Shown here in pieces: positions 13,183 to 24,193 of a DNA stretch of 64,000 nucleotides. Positions within the stretch are counted from its first letter, which is position 1; the number at the start of each line of letters is the position of its first letter. A program made the position numbers and the translations under genes. Source of the DNA: Botrytis cinerea B05.10 (Eukaryota; Ascomycota; Leotiomycetes; Helotiales; Sclerotiniaceae); NCBI RefSeq assembly GCF_000143535.2, contig NC_037316.1:496001-560000 (forward strand). The letters are read 5' to 3'. The notes under the pieces were generated by a model. It was given only the letters and a program-made list of their open reading frames with translations, ran no database searches and was not told the DNA's origin.

Positions 13183-13369
13183 ACTACATCACTCTCCATC
13201 TCCCCATCTCCCCACCCCCCTACCTATCCATCTATCCATCCATCACACCACACCTCCTCCATCCACTCCATCCACTCCAATCCCAATCCCAACCCCAACA
13301 ACCCCAAACACTATCAACCCCCACAAGATGGACAACAAAAATCGAATATGATTGACCATCAACACACAA

Positions 13370-13399
13370 ACCCAACCCAACCCAACCCAACCCAACCCT
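13370..13399. repeat. CCCAA short tandem repeat
   Basis: Five-base unit in about six perfect copies. It resembles neither the usual fungal telomere repeat TTAGGG nor its complement. Confidence 0.8.
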
Positions 13400-14046
13400 A
13401 CTCCCAGCTGAATTTCCACTTTCCAAGTTTCAATACTCCTTGATCAGCATTTCTCGTTCTCTGCAATTGCATTCTTCTTGAAAATTGGAAGATGGGAGAT
13501 GGGAGATCAGAGAAATTAGCCTGGCGAATCCGGGTCTGTGAATTCAATAATGGGTAAGAAAAGTGCAATCAGTCAGTCGACGGTGGATTCGATGTTTTAC
13601 GCGATTCCTCTATACTGAGTATATTCAAACCGCGATGTGATAGCAAGTAAGTAGCATCAAGCATACAGTGAGCAATCTTAGAGAATGTCATGAGATCAAT
13701 CATCAATGAGAAATTCACAAATGAAGCATGACACAGACGCACATTCAAAAGACAATATTATAACATATAGATGTACTATTAATACGACTCAAACTCTTAC
13801 GCCTCTGCCAGTAACCAGAAAGTTGATATGTAACGTGCACTGCACAACGCCTTGTATCACCCTTCCATTTTCCCTCGCTGCACACCGTAGAATCCACCAC
13901 ACCACCCAGAAAATATCCCAAAAATATCCAGTCAAAACAAAAGACTTTCGTATTGTACAACGATCCTACTTATCATTCCCTTCGTTCGTCCAAACGAAAC
14001 ATTAGCTTATGCCACTGACTTTCGTTACATGTCCCTCTCCACACCG

Positions 14047-17000
14047 TCAATTTTCTACCTCCAGCTCCCTCTGCCTCTTGACAATGTAGTACGTGATCAA
14101 GCTCTTTGGATCGCCACTCACTCTTCCACCAATTCCACTCCAGAATCTTGCCTCTCCAATTCTTGCATGCGTACTCACACAGAGTACCACAGCATCCAGT
14201 CTCACTCCGCTCTCCTTGCTCTCAAGACACTTTGCTGCCAATTCCAAGATGCTATCAATTTCCGCATCTTCCAACTCAACATCTGACTTGATATCTAACG
14301 TCTGCTTAAGTATATGTAATCCCATACTAAATTTTCGGCATCCCTCCAATGTCATTTCTTCGTTGGAGAGGGAGTTGAGAATGGTAATGATGGTCTCTTT
14401 GGGATTGGCAAGTGTAACAAGCTCATCGGCAAGAAGTTCGAGGCCACTAACAATATGGGCGCGTGCATCATAGCAGGATCTAGTTACAAGAATAGAATGA
14501 AAGCCTTTTGCGATATGTGGTCTGAAATACTCTCGGTAGTTTTTGTACATGAGTTTGACTGTAGCTAGTATTTGTGCTTTGACATCCTGAACTTTTGCGG
14601 GCGAGAGATTTGTTAATGGTTCTTCGAGATATTCAAAAAGTCCTAACAAGAGGGCGGGGAACCTGCCATCTCCCCAAACAGCTTTGTTATCTCTGATCAT
14701 GGCTTGAAGTTTTCGGAAACCGTGGACGTCTAGAGATTTAGCTTTGATTTTGGAGATACCGCTATCGAGTAATTTTGTACTATGTTTGAGTTTGTCCGGT
14801 GACATTGGCGGATTCATAGCTCCTTCGCCATCAAATTCGCTAATGCTATTTCTTGACAGGTTTATAGCATCTTCGTTCACAGGCACTTCTTCTAAAACGG
14901 ACTGGGGAACTGCAGGTCCTGGAGTAGTAGTATCATCTGTGCTTGAGAATGGATCTTCATAAACCTTCATTGGCTGATTGACAGGAGCTTTGATATCTCT
15001 CACCTCAGATGGTTCAAAGACCTGAGGGAGTTTATCAGATTGTATCCGTTCCAACCCAGTAATCGTGGGAACGACCATCGTAAAATCTTCATCTGCTCTT
15101 GAAGGACTAGATCCAGGTCCAGGCAATCCAGGTACCGACTTAGTTCTTGTCCTAACAGGACTACTAATGTGAGGGGAAGCAGCAAGTCTAGGAGAAGCAG
15201 TCGTAACTCGTCCAGATGCACTTTTTGCTGCAGGACTTGTGTAAGTGGATTGGGTTGGATGATGAGATTGCGTGGGATGGCTAGAATGGCTTGTGTTGGG
15301 TCTCGGAATTGGAGCTCTTTTAGCTTGGGGAGAGCTGGTAGCAACAGGAGTTTTGGATCTTGGTGGTCTTGCGGATGTGGAGGATGAAGGGCTGGCATTT
15401 GCTTCGCTGGAGGCTTGGTTAGTTCTTCTTACAGAATATGGTCCGGCTGTTGCAGGTCTAGCAGCAAGTTCTGGTCTCTTAGATTTACTTGGTCGCATGG
15501 GTGCAACAGAAAGACCGCCACGAGATCCAGTAGCATCTAAATGAGGTCTTGTGGGAGCTACTTCTGAAGACGAGTGTTTGGTTGGCACGGTCCTTGTTGG
15601 AGAAAATGTTGACATAGCAGAACCAGGACGAGTAGGAATAGTTTTGGTGGCCATTTGTGCCTTCTTCTGTGCTAACATAGTCTCCCTCAAGGAGGGTCTA
15701 GGAGGTCCAGTAGTGCTCTTGGAGAAACCAAGGCCAGGCCTTGTCGAACTGACTGCCGCTGCCTTCTTTGGCGCATTGGGATTGTCTGGAGAATTCTCTA
15801 GTAGTCTTCTCTGAGTCGGTTCTAGATCCTCGATTATTCTAAAACTCGTTAGTCATCATTCAGACCGCGTAGAAATGCTTATACACTTACAACTCAGCCC
15901 TTGCTGGCCATATCTGAGCAAAAGTCCAATAGGTTGATCTCATGTTCTCGCGAACACCAGGATTGGCATCGGCTAGACCTTTTTTTATACACTTTTCAAT
16001 CAGTTCTAAGCCTCCACTATGTTCAACGTGACTCTTGTGTTGCGCCTCCTTCTTAAGCAATGTTTTGAGCCAGCCTGTGGCATAAGTTCTAGGCTGAACA
16101 TTCTTGTCTTGGCATGCGAGCCAGATATGCTGCATGATCCGATGATTATAAGTAACGCCGCTGATAATAATATCAACCGTCAAATTTCCGTTCTGCGAAC
16201 TGATTTTTTTGGTGCCACCACAGAGTTTGATAAGGTTTTGCAGAAGAATTTCGACCATAGGATCCAGTCCAGGCCCAGCAGTTCGAGCAATTTCTTGAAC
16301 GACGCTACACCCTTCCTTTGAAAGACTAGTTCTCAATGAATTAACAGCTTTCAAGATACCATCCAGAAGGCTTTTGATACCAGCCAGGAAAGCATCATGA
16401 TAGTCGCTTGGGGCGTTTCCAGCGTTCAATCTCCGTAACTTTGTACAGCTTTGTTCTCTCTTAAACCAATTTGCTTCAGACTCCTTGTCTTGAAACCATT
16501 GATGCATTTCTTGAAAAGTTTCCTCCAACTCTCTTTGTGTGTTCACATATGCAGGGTCTACTTGCTCAATTTTGACTTCTGGTGTTGCTGGTCTTGAGAC
16601 GTTCATCGCAGATGCACTACTAGCTAAAGGATTGCGCATAGGGGCTTCAGTTCTTTCCGGTTCCACAACCACTGGGGCTCCTCCTGATATAAGTTGACTC
16701 GTGATAGCTGATACGATCGCTGGTCGAACATTGAAATTCTTCAATTGCTTCTTGAGATCGGACTTGGCTCCATTAGGGGCATTTCTGTGGCAATTAGAAT
16801 ATGAAGGTAATATGGCCGATAGGAAGAGACTTACTGGAATAAGGTGATGACAGTATTTCTCGCAGTATCTCTTACCATGCCATCGGCATCTTCGAGTAGC
16901 TCCATTAGTGTAGTTACAAAGCTTTTGAATGGCATTCCATGCTCTTGGTGCATCTATTTGATCCGATAGTTAGAAAGTGTAAATAAGCCGGCGCCAAAAT

Positions 17001-17477
17001 GTATCTGTTTACCTGTACAATCCAATTCATTGAATTTTCTTTCATCCTCGAGTTCTTTCCTACCAGTCCTGCGTTCTTCACGATTCTTTCTACATCTATC
17101 GGCGCATTTTTCCAGAACGTTGTAAGACATAGCGCAGCAAGTTGTCTATATTTCTCCCTCTGGTCGCCCATCTTATCATTTATCATTGGCAGAGTCCGGG
17201 CAGCTTCCTTGACAATGTATTTTGGTTCCTGGCGTGACAGTCTGGTGAGGAGATGATTGAGGGTAGAGAATCCGGCGCTGACCAGTGCGGCGTGCTGCGA
17301 CGACATTGCTATGCGCAAAGCCTCGAATAGTGAAAGTATGCATGGTTCTGGAACGTTGTGTTGTTTGATACTGGATTTGATGTTGTTGATCTGATTGACC
17401 TTGGAGTCTATCAAAGCATCTGTTCGAAGTATTGCCAGCAAGTTTGCTACTTGATCTTCGGTGATCTTTTCACCCAT
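14047..17477 (-). CDS. stu1: microtubule-stabilising CLASP-family protein Stu1
   Basis: Four exons on the minus strand, 17477-17013, 16953-16835, 16784-15891 and 15838-14047, join in frame to 1089 residues. Splice sites are clean (GTAAAC, GTAAGT, GTAAGT donors; ATAG, ACAG, TTAG acceptors). The first 230 residues are HEAT/TOG-like helices (LLTRLSRQEPKYIVKEAARTL). A second CLASP N-terminal-type helical block follows at about 300-500 (HQWFQDKESEANWFKREQSC). Next comes a long basic serine/proline/arginine-rich stretch (about 540-740), typical of the microtubule-lattice binding part of CLASPs. The last 300 residues are again helical. Length and layout fit fungal Stu1, which binds spindle microtubules and kinetochores and is needed for spindle stability. 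The start was chosen because MGEKITEDQVANLL gives a complete first TOG helix. The neighbour at 18223 is divergent. Confidence 0.93.
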
Positions 17478-18222
17478 GATTGAGGTGGGGTGAAGTTGAA
17501 GAAACCGTGGATATCAAATCAGGATATGTGCCTATCTGTAGATGAGATGTGCTGTCAGTGATTTTGGGAACAAAGGAGGTTATGCACAGTATGGCATTCG
17601 GTTGTTGACGAGATGGCAGTGTCGCACAATATTCGCATTAAGAATTATGAAATTTGCAGACACTTACGACAGTGTTGTACTTTGGTAGGTGACTTCAAAA
17701 TTCCCTTTGGAGATAAATCTGTCGCGTCAAAACAAATTATGGTTGCCCGGGCAGGGGAAGCACGGACTGGTCTCAAAGCTTCCATTATTATAAATACGAT
17801 CAGACCCAGTCAGAGGAGATAAGCCAGTCAGATTGGTAAGAGACATGAACATTCCGACTCCTCTCATTGGACATGTCAACACATGTGTTGACAACCTTGG
17901 AACCTATCATCTCAACATCTGTTCTCGTCCAGGAAGTAAAGAAAGCTCTCAACATATGCACAAACATCCGTCCACAGCAGACCTCCTTGCCGCATCTGAG
18001 TTCTCGCCTTGAAAGAAGCTCACCCCTTTGCTACATCAACAAGGTCAAGCTAGGGAGCTGGGCACGACACGCATTACTCATTCCGGTGCCGATATCACCA
18101 GTATTGACCCTTCACGGTTGCAATTCTGCATAGGAAGATCAATGCAACAGGACCCTTGCAAGGAGTGACCTTGTCCTAAACCTTATCCTTTGAACCTTTG
18201 AACCCTACACATCACCTGCATA
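17478..18222. other. divergent promoter region between stu1 and the PBSP-like gene
   Basis: 745 bases between two oppositely transcribed start codons, so it must carry both promoters. No RNA gene or repeat was seen. Confidence 0.6.
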
Positions 18223-19191
18223 ATGCCCACTTCCCCCGCAACCAGCCCGGTTCCTCCACCTGTGTTCATGCCTCAATTCTCCAGCACCTCGCCGGCTCCA
18301 ACTCCTGTACCGATGCCTCCTGCGAAAGAAAAGTCGGCTTCAAAGCCTAGTAAAGATGATGGTTCCATTCCGGCGATCAAATTCCCTCTACCCAAGTTAC
18401 GCCTCGAGTTACGGGATCTCAATCATGCAGGATCGCATACTTTCTTGACCGCCGTTATAGCGGACGAAGCTCTACAGACGGCAGTTCAAAGCGTTCTTAC
18501 GCTACTATATGAGTCCCCCAATTGTCCTACCACAACTCCGACTCCAACTCGATCGGTGACCCTCATCCTCCGTTCCATGGAAGGTGTGGCATATACAACG
18601 GGTAGCGACCTTGACAATGACCATAAGGAGATACATTTATCCCTAGATTACATACAGCACGAATCAATTAAGCCGGAGCGAAAGAAGCATGAGATCATGG
18701 GTGTGTTGACTCATGAAATGGTGCATTGCTACCAGTACAATGGATTCAATACTTGCCCTGGTGGCTTGGTTGAAGGAATTGCAGACTGGGTTCGATTGAA
18801 CGCCAATTTGAGTCCACCTCATTGGAAGAGAGAGGCCAGTGGGAAATGGGATGCAGGTTACCAACACACCGGCTACTTTCTTGAATATCTGGAACAGAGA
18901 TTCGGCAAAGGCACTGTAAGGAGGGTGAACGAAAAATTGAGAGTTGAGCGATACGAAGAGAAACGATTTTGGACTGAGCTTTGTGGAAGGCCGGTAGAAC
19001 AACTCTGGAAAGATTATTCAAAGTATCTACAGGAAGAGGAGAGGAAAGCAGAAGAAGAAGAGTGTGTGATTGTGGAAAAGGAAGATGCTATAACACCCAA
19101 ACAGCCCAAGTGTGAAGGAGATAAAGTGACGCTTGCCACAACAACAGAGGAAACGAAAGATAACCCCACAAACACTGAGAAGCTTGAGTGA
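18223..19191 (+). CDS. basic-secretory-protein-like metallopeptidase (PBSP family)
   Basis: A single uninterrupted frame of 322 residues. Residues 1-60 are proline/serine-rich and disordered, with no signal peptide. From about 65 the sequence matches the plant/bacterial basic secretory protein (peptidase of plants and bacteria) family. It has LPKLRLELRDLNHAGSHTF, a zinc-binding HEMVH at 164-168 followed by YQYNG, then GLVEGIADWVRL with a further acidic residue, and GYQHTGYFLEYLEQRFGKGTV. The HExxH plus downstream EGIADW arrangement is the expected metallopeptidase active site and looks intact. The C-terminal 45 residues are charged, lysine/glutamate-rich and not part of the domain. Members in plants are secreted and linked to defence, but this protein lacks a secretion signal and its substrate is unknown. 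It may be cytosolic or leave the cell by another route. Confidence 0.88.
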   Translation: MPTSPATSPVPPPVFMPQFSSTSPAPTPVPMPPAKEKSASKPSKDDGSIPAIKFPLPKLRLELRDLNHAGSHTFLTAVIADEALQTAVQSVLTLLYESPNCPTTTPTPTRSVTLILRSMEGVAYTTGSDLDNDHKEIHLSLDYIQHESIKPERKKHEIMGVLTHEMVHCYQYNGFNTCPGGLVEGIADWVRLNANLSPPHWKREASGKWDAGYQHTGYFLEYLEQRFGKGTVRRVNEKLRVERYEEKRFWTELCGRPVEQLWKDYSKYLQEEERKAEEEECVIVEKEDAITPKQPKCEGDKVTLATTTEETKDNPTNTEKLE

Positions 19192-19583
19192 ATTTCAGGG
19201 ACACTTTCTGAAACGATATATCACATTACGAATCTTAAAAACAGTCCTTCTCCGTCATTTCACCTGATGCATATGGCATGTTTCACATCAATATTTATCT
19301 CAAGTTGTTCAAGATGAGCTTGTACAATTCGAAAGGTGGTTGTCAATCAAGATTCCAGTTGCTCACAAGGTTCAATCATTGGCTAACATAAATTGTTATA
19401 GAAGGACAGAATAGCATAGAGTGAGACTATTTATATTATGATTATACATTACATATTTTTATTACCTCCACATTCTTGCAATCTCCAACATACTACATCT
19501 TTCCCGTTTACTCCATCTCTGCCCTGAATACATCATCCGCCCAGATGATTTTGATCTCAATGGCTATGGGTAGGAAACAAGAA
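19192..19583. other. short convergent intergenic region
   Basis: 392 AT-rich bases between two converging genes. Nothing is recognised beyond probable 3' UTR sequence. Confidence 0.5.
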
Positions 19584-20265
19584 CTAAGAGTATGCTCCGA
19601 ATCCAAATCTACGACCGAAGACATTCTGTAAATGGAATCTTTGCCCGAGGTCCATTTCTGGAATCTCATAGTCTCCATTTTCCATATCATGTGCAAAATT
19701 CCTAGTTTTGATAACCCTTTCAACAGCGAGTTCTGCATATTCCATAGCATTTGTATACTTTGCTGCAGGGAAAAGTTTTTCGTTTCCCGCGGCCAAACCA
19801 TCCCAAGATCTTATTTTAGCTCCCATATCTTTCTTGATGCTTGAAAGTTGTTCGAAAAATGGCTCATCAATGGCTCATCACTAGCTGGAAGCAATGATGT
19901 TACTTCCTGCAGTTTATCTCGGGCCGAGGAGGATGGTACGTTACTTGATGTTGGGGAAGCAAGGCCGATAAGGACTACGGAGGATCCAGAGGAAGAAAAG
20001 GGTGTGGCTTCATACGCTCTTCTATGATTTCTATCTGACATCAGCGCGATGTGACATTTTTTCTCACGGCAATGGGAACATACGACATATTACATTTAAA
20101 CTTGCGATTAGCATCGCTTAGTTCTGTATTTCGGATTACTAATTGTTGATACTCTTTCTCAAAGTCGACACAAACCTTTGGAATACTCTGCTCTGTCGAT
20201 ACTGGGGCCAAGAAGGTTGAGCATAGAGATCCGACCGATGGCCCTGGGGTTCGTCTTGCAGCCAT
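19584..20265 (-). pseudogene. small gene frameshifted by an 11-bp tandem duplication
   Basis: On the minus strand the frame starts MAARRTPGPSVGS at 20265. Exon 1 is 20265-20094 and the intron runs from a weak GTAATA donor to a CAG acceptor. Exon 2 starts at 20034 with YRNHRRAYEATPF. At 19879-19858 the 11-base unit GATGAGCCATT occurs twice in direct tandem. With both copies the frame runs into a stop at 19811. With one copy it continues as ASDEPFFEQLSSIKKD into a further frame that stays open to 19584 and ends GRRFGFGAYS. Removing one unit makes the coding length a multiple of three (203 residues). The product would hold a short charged helix near DFEKEYQQLVIRN, then a serine-rich linker, then a helical end. 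I do not recognise the family. The break could be a real young mutation, a strain variant or an assembly error. Confidence 0.55.
19858..19879. repeat. 11-bp direct tandem duplication
   Basis: The unit AATGGCTCATC (plus strand) is present twice with no spacer and no mismatch. Because 11 is not a multiple of three, it shifts the reading frame of the overlapping minus-strand gene. Confidence 0.95.
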
Positions 20266-21845
20266 GTTTTCGGCATTATGATCGTTACTGAGGATGTGTG
20301 AGGGTTCTGTTAGGGGCCTATTAGGGGCCTATGAGGATTTGAAGAGGAAGCTGAAGACATGGTTATATTAGGTGCAGTAATTTTGGGCTGGTAGCAGTAG
20401 TATTCGTTCCTAGCAAGTTAGGCAGATGCTCTAAATTGCCCAGTATACTTATCAGATCTACTTCTAAATTATATTCTCTAAAGTACACTATACTTCTCTA
20501 AACGACATTCGGGATACATGACACTCGATTTGAGATGTCGTGATTAATTAGCACTTTTAAGCCCAAAGATTGATATCATGATCGCTAAGAATATACTTAT
20601 CATATGTTTTTGCACGTAGCGTGTCGCTAACTCGTTAGGGGGAAGGTTAAAAGAAAGCAACTACCGATCGGACATGAGTACGGGCAGATAACAAGGCTCA
20701 GACGAGGCATGAAATCATGATTCATTCCTCCCCCCACACTTGGCCTTGCTTCGGGACTTTTTAGTTTATCGATAAACTTTCCAAGATTGTGCCAAAGTGG
20801 AGGTTAGGATCTGTAGCCCATGAAAAGCAGTCATTGCACTGTACCGTACATACGTAGTGCACCAACTCAATTGTACATATGCAATGCGAGATAGATGAAA
20901 TAGATAGACGAATCTCTCCAGAACACGCAAACGGCATGAAACCAAAATTGGTTAATGGTTGGCGTAAGCAAGGAATGCTTTGTTCCCTCTTCCCTTCAAT
21001 ATTGGACATGTCGTCGGATTGACAGAACTTTGAAACCTCCTAGACATGTATTACGCATTCTCTTCCGTCGTATAGCTGTCTAATTGGGAAATTCAATATT
21101 TCGTGAAAACGACAATACCACCTCGAAAGACAGGGCATCCAGCTTCCTCACGGGTGTTACATTGGGCGGTTATCCAGCGGCACAGTAGAATTCCAACTAT
21201 TTACAGTAGTGTGGAGTTTACTCCCCTCTCGAGCTCTTAGACGCCTCTTTTGTCAAGCCAACATCATTCATTCCGTGCTCCGTTTTATCAGTTAGTCTGC
21301 CTCTACGCCGAAGGGCTCTTTATATAGAAACTACAAACGTCCCATCCATCTCTTGACATTGTGCCTATTGTTTCTCTCTCGCTCTCTCTTTTCCTGTCCC
21401 TGATTTTGACGTGTGCTTCGATTTCCAAGTTTTTTGATTGGCCCAGAAATAAAATCCAAAGATGCCTTTCATGTTTTCGCCAGGTAAGTAATCAATCGAT
21501 CAATGAATGTACGGACGGCACAGCACGGCATGTTGCCACAATTTAAGTCCGTGATGTTCATTCATACCACACACCACACACCCACACTCCGTACACACAC
21601 ACATACAACTTACAGCACCCCAATTCTCATCCTGTGATAGGTGAAGATCACCCGATAACCCTGCAAGTAGTGGCGGTGTTTTTTGAATACGCAACCTCAT
21701 AAGAGGCAGCCATTTATCATTTCAGTCACTCAATACCCAAAATTCCTGTTTCTCTCGCACCCTTCCCTTCTCCATGAGAGATTTCCTTCAATCTCCTCAC
21801 CAATACCTTTTCTTTCCCTTATTTCACAATCTTTATTGAGGGAAC
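20266..21845. other. intergenic region
   Basis: About 1.6 kb without a supported exon. It holds the upstream regions of the frameshifted minus-strand gene and of the plus-strand gene at 21846. The last 500 bases are CT-rich and AC-repeat-bearing, typical of a leader region. Confidence 0.55.
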
Positions 21846-23118
21846 ATGCCTAATCATCCCGTTTTGGTTTCAGGCGCGGTAATCATAGCTGCTGTGGCTG
21901 TAGGCGTGAGTTTCCCCTCTTTTTACAGAATCCATGCAATGCACGACGAAGAAACTCAAAAACTAACAGAAACAATAGGCGGCGATAGCAGTATATGAAT
22001 CACCGCAAGCCCGTCAACTTGCTGAAGATGTTCGTCGTAGAATTGCAGTCGCATTACATTCCCTCGGCGATGGAATTAATCCGAACAGTCGACAGCCTCG
22101 ATTCAACCGACCTGAGGATGCAGAGGGTTTTATGCAGAGTGCTTCGGAAGTAGGTGTCGATGCCGATGAGGATAGCAGAAGAAAACAGAGAGAAGAATTG
22201 ATGTATTGGAATGCAGTGCGCATGGAAAGAATGGAAAAGGAGCAGAAAATGGATGAGAAGAGGCCCGCGGGAAACCCAACTCGAAAGCCGAGTTTTGAGG
22301 ATTTCTTACAAGAGGATCCCAGCGCTGAGAAAGGCACTTTTGTTTACAACACTGGCACGGATTTGAATGGTCAAGCTGAAGAGGGTCTTACCCATCGACG
22401 AGGTGTCCGAGGTTTAAATCGATCGACAATCTACGCAAACCCATTTGCAGATGAGCATGGTATTGACAGCGAGGAACAACAAGCTATGGATAGAAGTTTA
22501 ATGTCTCCTGAAGACGGCGAACAATACGAATCGGACTCTGAAGGATTATACAGTTGCCACGAAGGCCGAACTCGACCCCGCTCTCGACAAAGTACTTCCA
22601 CTCTTTCACCAGCAGAACCTATAGCCCACGAAGACGCCGAAACTCTTGTTGATCTTTCTGAACCATTCAACCCAGATCCACCAGTCTCTGTACCTACCCT
22701 TGAGAATTTGGAAACTGAGCCGACTTACACAGCAAGAGCACAAGACAATGAAAATCCATTTGCATCCATCCACGCCTGGGCCGATCATACTGATAATGCA
22801 ACCGGCTTCTATTCCCCTCTCCCCGTTACACCTCACGAACGTCCTTCAACCCCAACTGCTACCCAGAGCGCTCAAGTTACTCCCCCTTCACCCACCATCT
22901 CCGATCCCGATTACTCTTCTCTTGAATCCCTCGATGGAGATGGAATGATCACTCCTACGGATTCTGCATCATTAGCTGGTTCGGGTGAAGAAGTATGGCA
23001 CCCAAGAAGCGGCGCTACCAGTGACGCCGACGTCATGAGTGTGGATGATGGTATCGTCACACCTGATAGCTGGTCGGAAATTGGAAGCTTAGCAAGCGAA
23101 GATGAAGTACACCATTAA
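21846..23118 (+). CDS. unknown fungal protein with one N-terminal membrane helix
   Basis: Two exons, 21846-21905 and 21979-23118, give 399 residues. The intron (GTGAGT...CTAAC...ATAG) is in phase 0. It interrupts the membrane helix, so only the spliced form has the full segment VLVSGAVIIAAVAVGAAIAV (residues 6-25). After it comes a basic amphipathic stretch (ARQLAEDVRRRIAVALHSLG), then an acidic, serine/proline-rich tail with probable phosphorylation clusters and no fold that I can identify. The layout suggests a tail-out, N-terminally anchored membrane protein, most of it in the cytosol because the positive residues follow the helix. The family looks like a conserved fungal hypothetical, but I cannot name it. 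Confidence in the gene model is high and in the function nil. Confidence 0.85.
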
Positions 23119-23636
23119 TCATTCGTATCAACTCGATACATTACCCACACGTATTGAGAAGTTACAACGTCTACCTACTTACAAAGCATGCGGTCTATAG
23201 CAAGCGTAGGAGTTGCATTCGGCGTCGGATACATACTAGATGTCATATCAGACAAAAAGTCCATGGGAACCATCACAATTAGCTAGCTGCAGGAACAGTA
23301 AATTTGGGGGCAACACAATTTGGGAATACAAGCACGGCGTCGGGATCAATGGGAAATAAGAAAGGGGTAAGGTTGGCGTACTTGTTGTAGTGGACATATC
23401 TAACTGTCTCCAAATTGATCGACTAACATACACATTTATTCTGAGATTTACTGTTCTTCATTTTGATGAGGTAGGGTGTTTGAATTGGATATTTCCACCC
23501 AGTTTTCTATCAGTGCGGAATTTATATTTGTATATGATATTTGTGTAAGATGATGGTATGTGATATGACAGTACGTGACGCAACGGATACTTTTCTTGTC
23601 AAATATTTCCATCCCTTTTGTAATTTCGATTCTCCT

Positions 23637-23780
23637 AAAGATTTAAAAGATTTAAAAGATTTAAAAGATTTAAAAGATTTAAAAGATTTAAAAGATTTAA
23701 AAGATTTAAAAGATTTAAAAGATTTAAAAGATTTAAAAGATTTAAAAGATTTAAAAGATTTAAAAGATTTAAAAGATTTA
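23637..23780. repeat. 9-bp minisatellite, 16 copies
   Basis: The unit AAAGATTTA is repeated about 16 times (144 bases) without visible interruption. Because the unit is a multiple of three and contains no stop in one frame of either strand, it makes long artificial frames (repeats of KDL or SFK). Confidence 0.95.
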
Positions 23781-24002
23781 TTGATGTAAGGGATCAAGGG
23801 AGAATTTCTCGCCGGTAAGATTGGAAAAGCTGGAGATTTGGAATAATGTCATGGAGATGGAATGTAATGTCCAGATAGTTTTGAGTCTCCATTAACACCT
23901 ACTAGGTTATAATAAGTATGGATGCATGGAACTATTCAAAACGGTTTTATTATTATCTACTTTAGTTATTATGGTTTGAAGTATTACAAAAAAAATTATG
24001 AC

Positions 24003-24035
24003 CCAATTCCCAATTCCCAATTCCCAACTCCCAAC
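24003..24035. repeat. 7-bp CAATTCC repeat
   Basis: About four to five copies of CAATTCC, the last ones degenerate (CAACTCC), next to the 3' end of MTC6. Confidence 0.75.
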
Positions 24036-24193
24036 CAATATCCTATCCTATGCCGTTTATAATTACACTCTTTACAAAATGGGTAGGTAGGTAGATAGTT
24101 GTGTATAGATGTGCATGAAAACACAAAAAAAATACAAGCAAGAAACATAAATAATAATAATAAGATAACTCTCCCCTCCATACCAACCTTCAA

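Larger units (their letters stand above)
12215..14046. other. convergent intergenic region with simple repeats
   Basis: The 3' flanks of the RhoGAP gene and stu1 meet here. The region holds poly-T runs, a CATAC repeat and a CCCAA repeat, with no coding exon that I can support. Confidence 0.6.
23119..24193. other. intergenic region with AT-rich minisatellite
   Basis: The 3' flanks of the membrane protein gene and of MTC6 converge here. The stretch contains the 9-bp minisatellite at 23637-23780 and a CAATTCC repeat near 24003-24030. The open frames over the minisatellite are repeat artefacts. Confidence 0.65.

Noticed and set aside
13370..13399. CCCAA repeat considered as an internal telomere repeat
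   Set aside because: Fungal telomeres are usually TTAGGG. This unit is five bases without the T pair.
23522..23797. Long frames on both strands encoding SFK or KDL repeats
   Set aside because: They exist only because the 9-bp minisatellite has no stop codon in one frame of each strand. No start context, splice sites or flanking domain.
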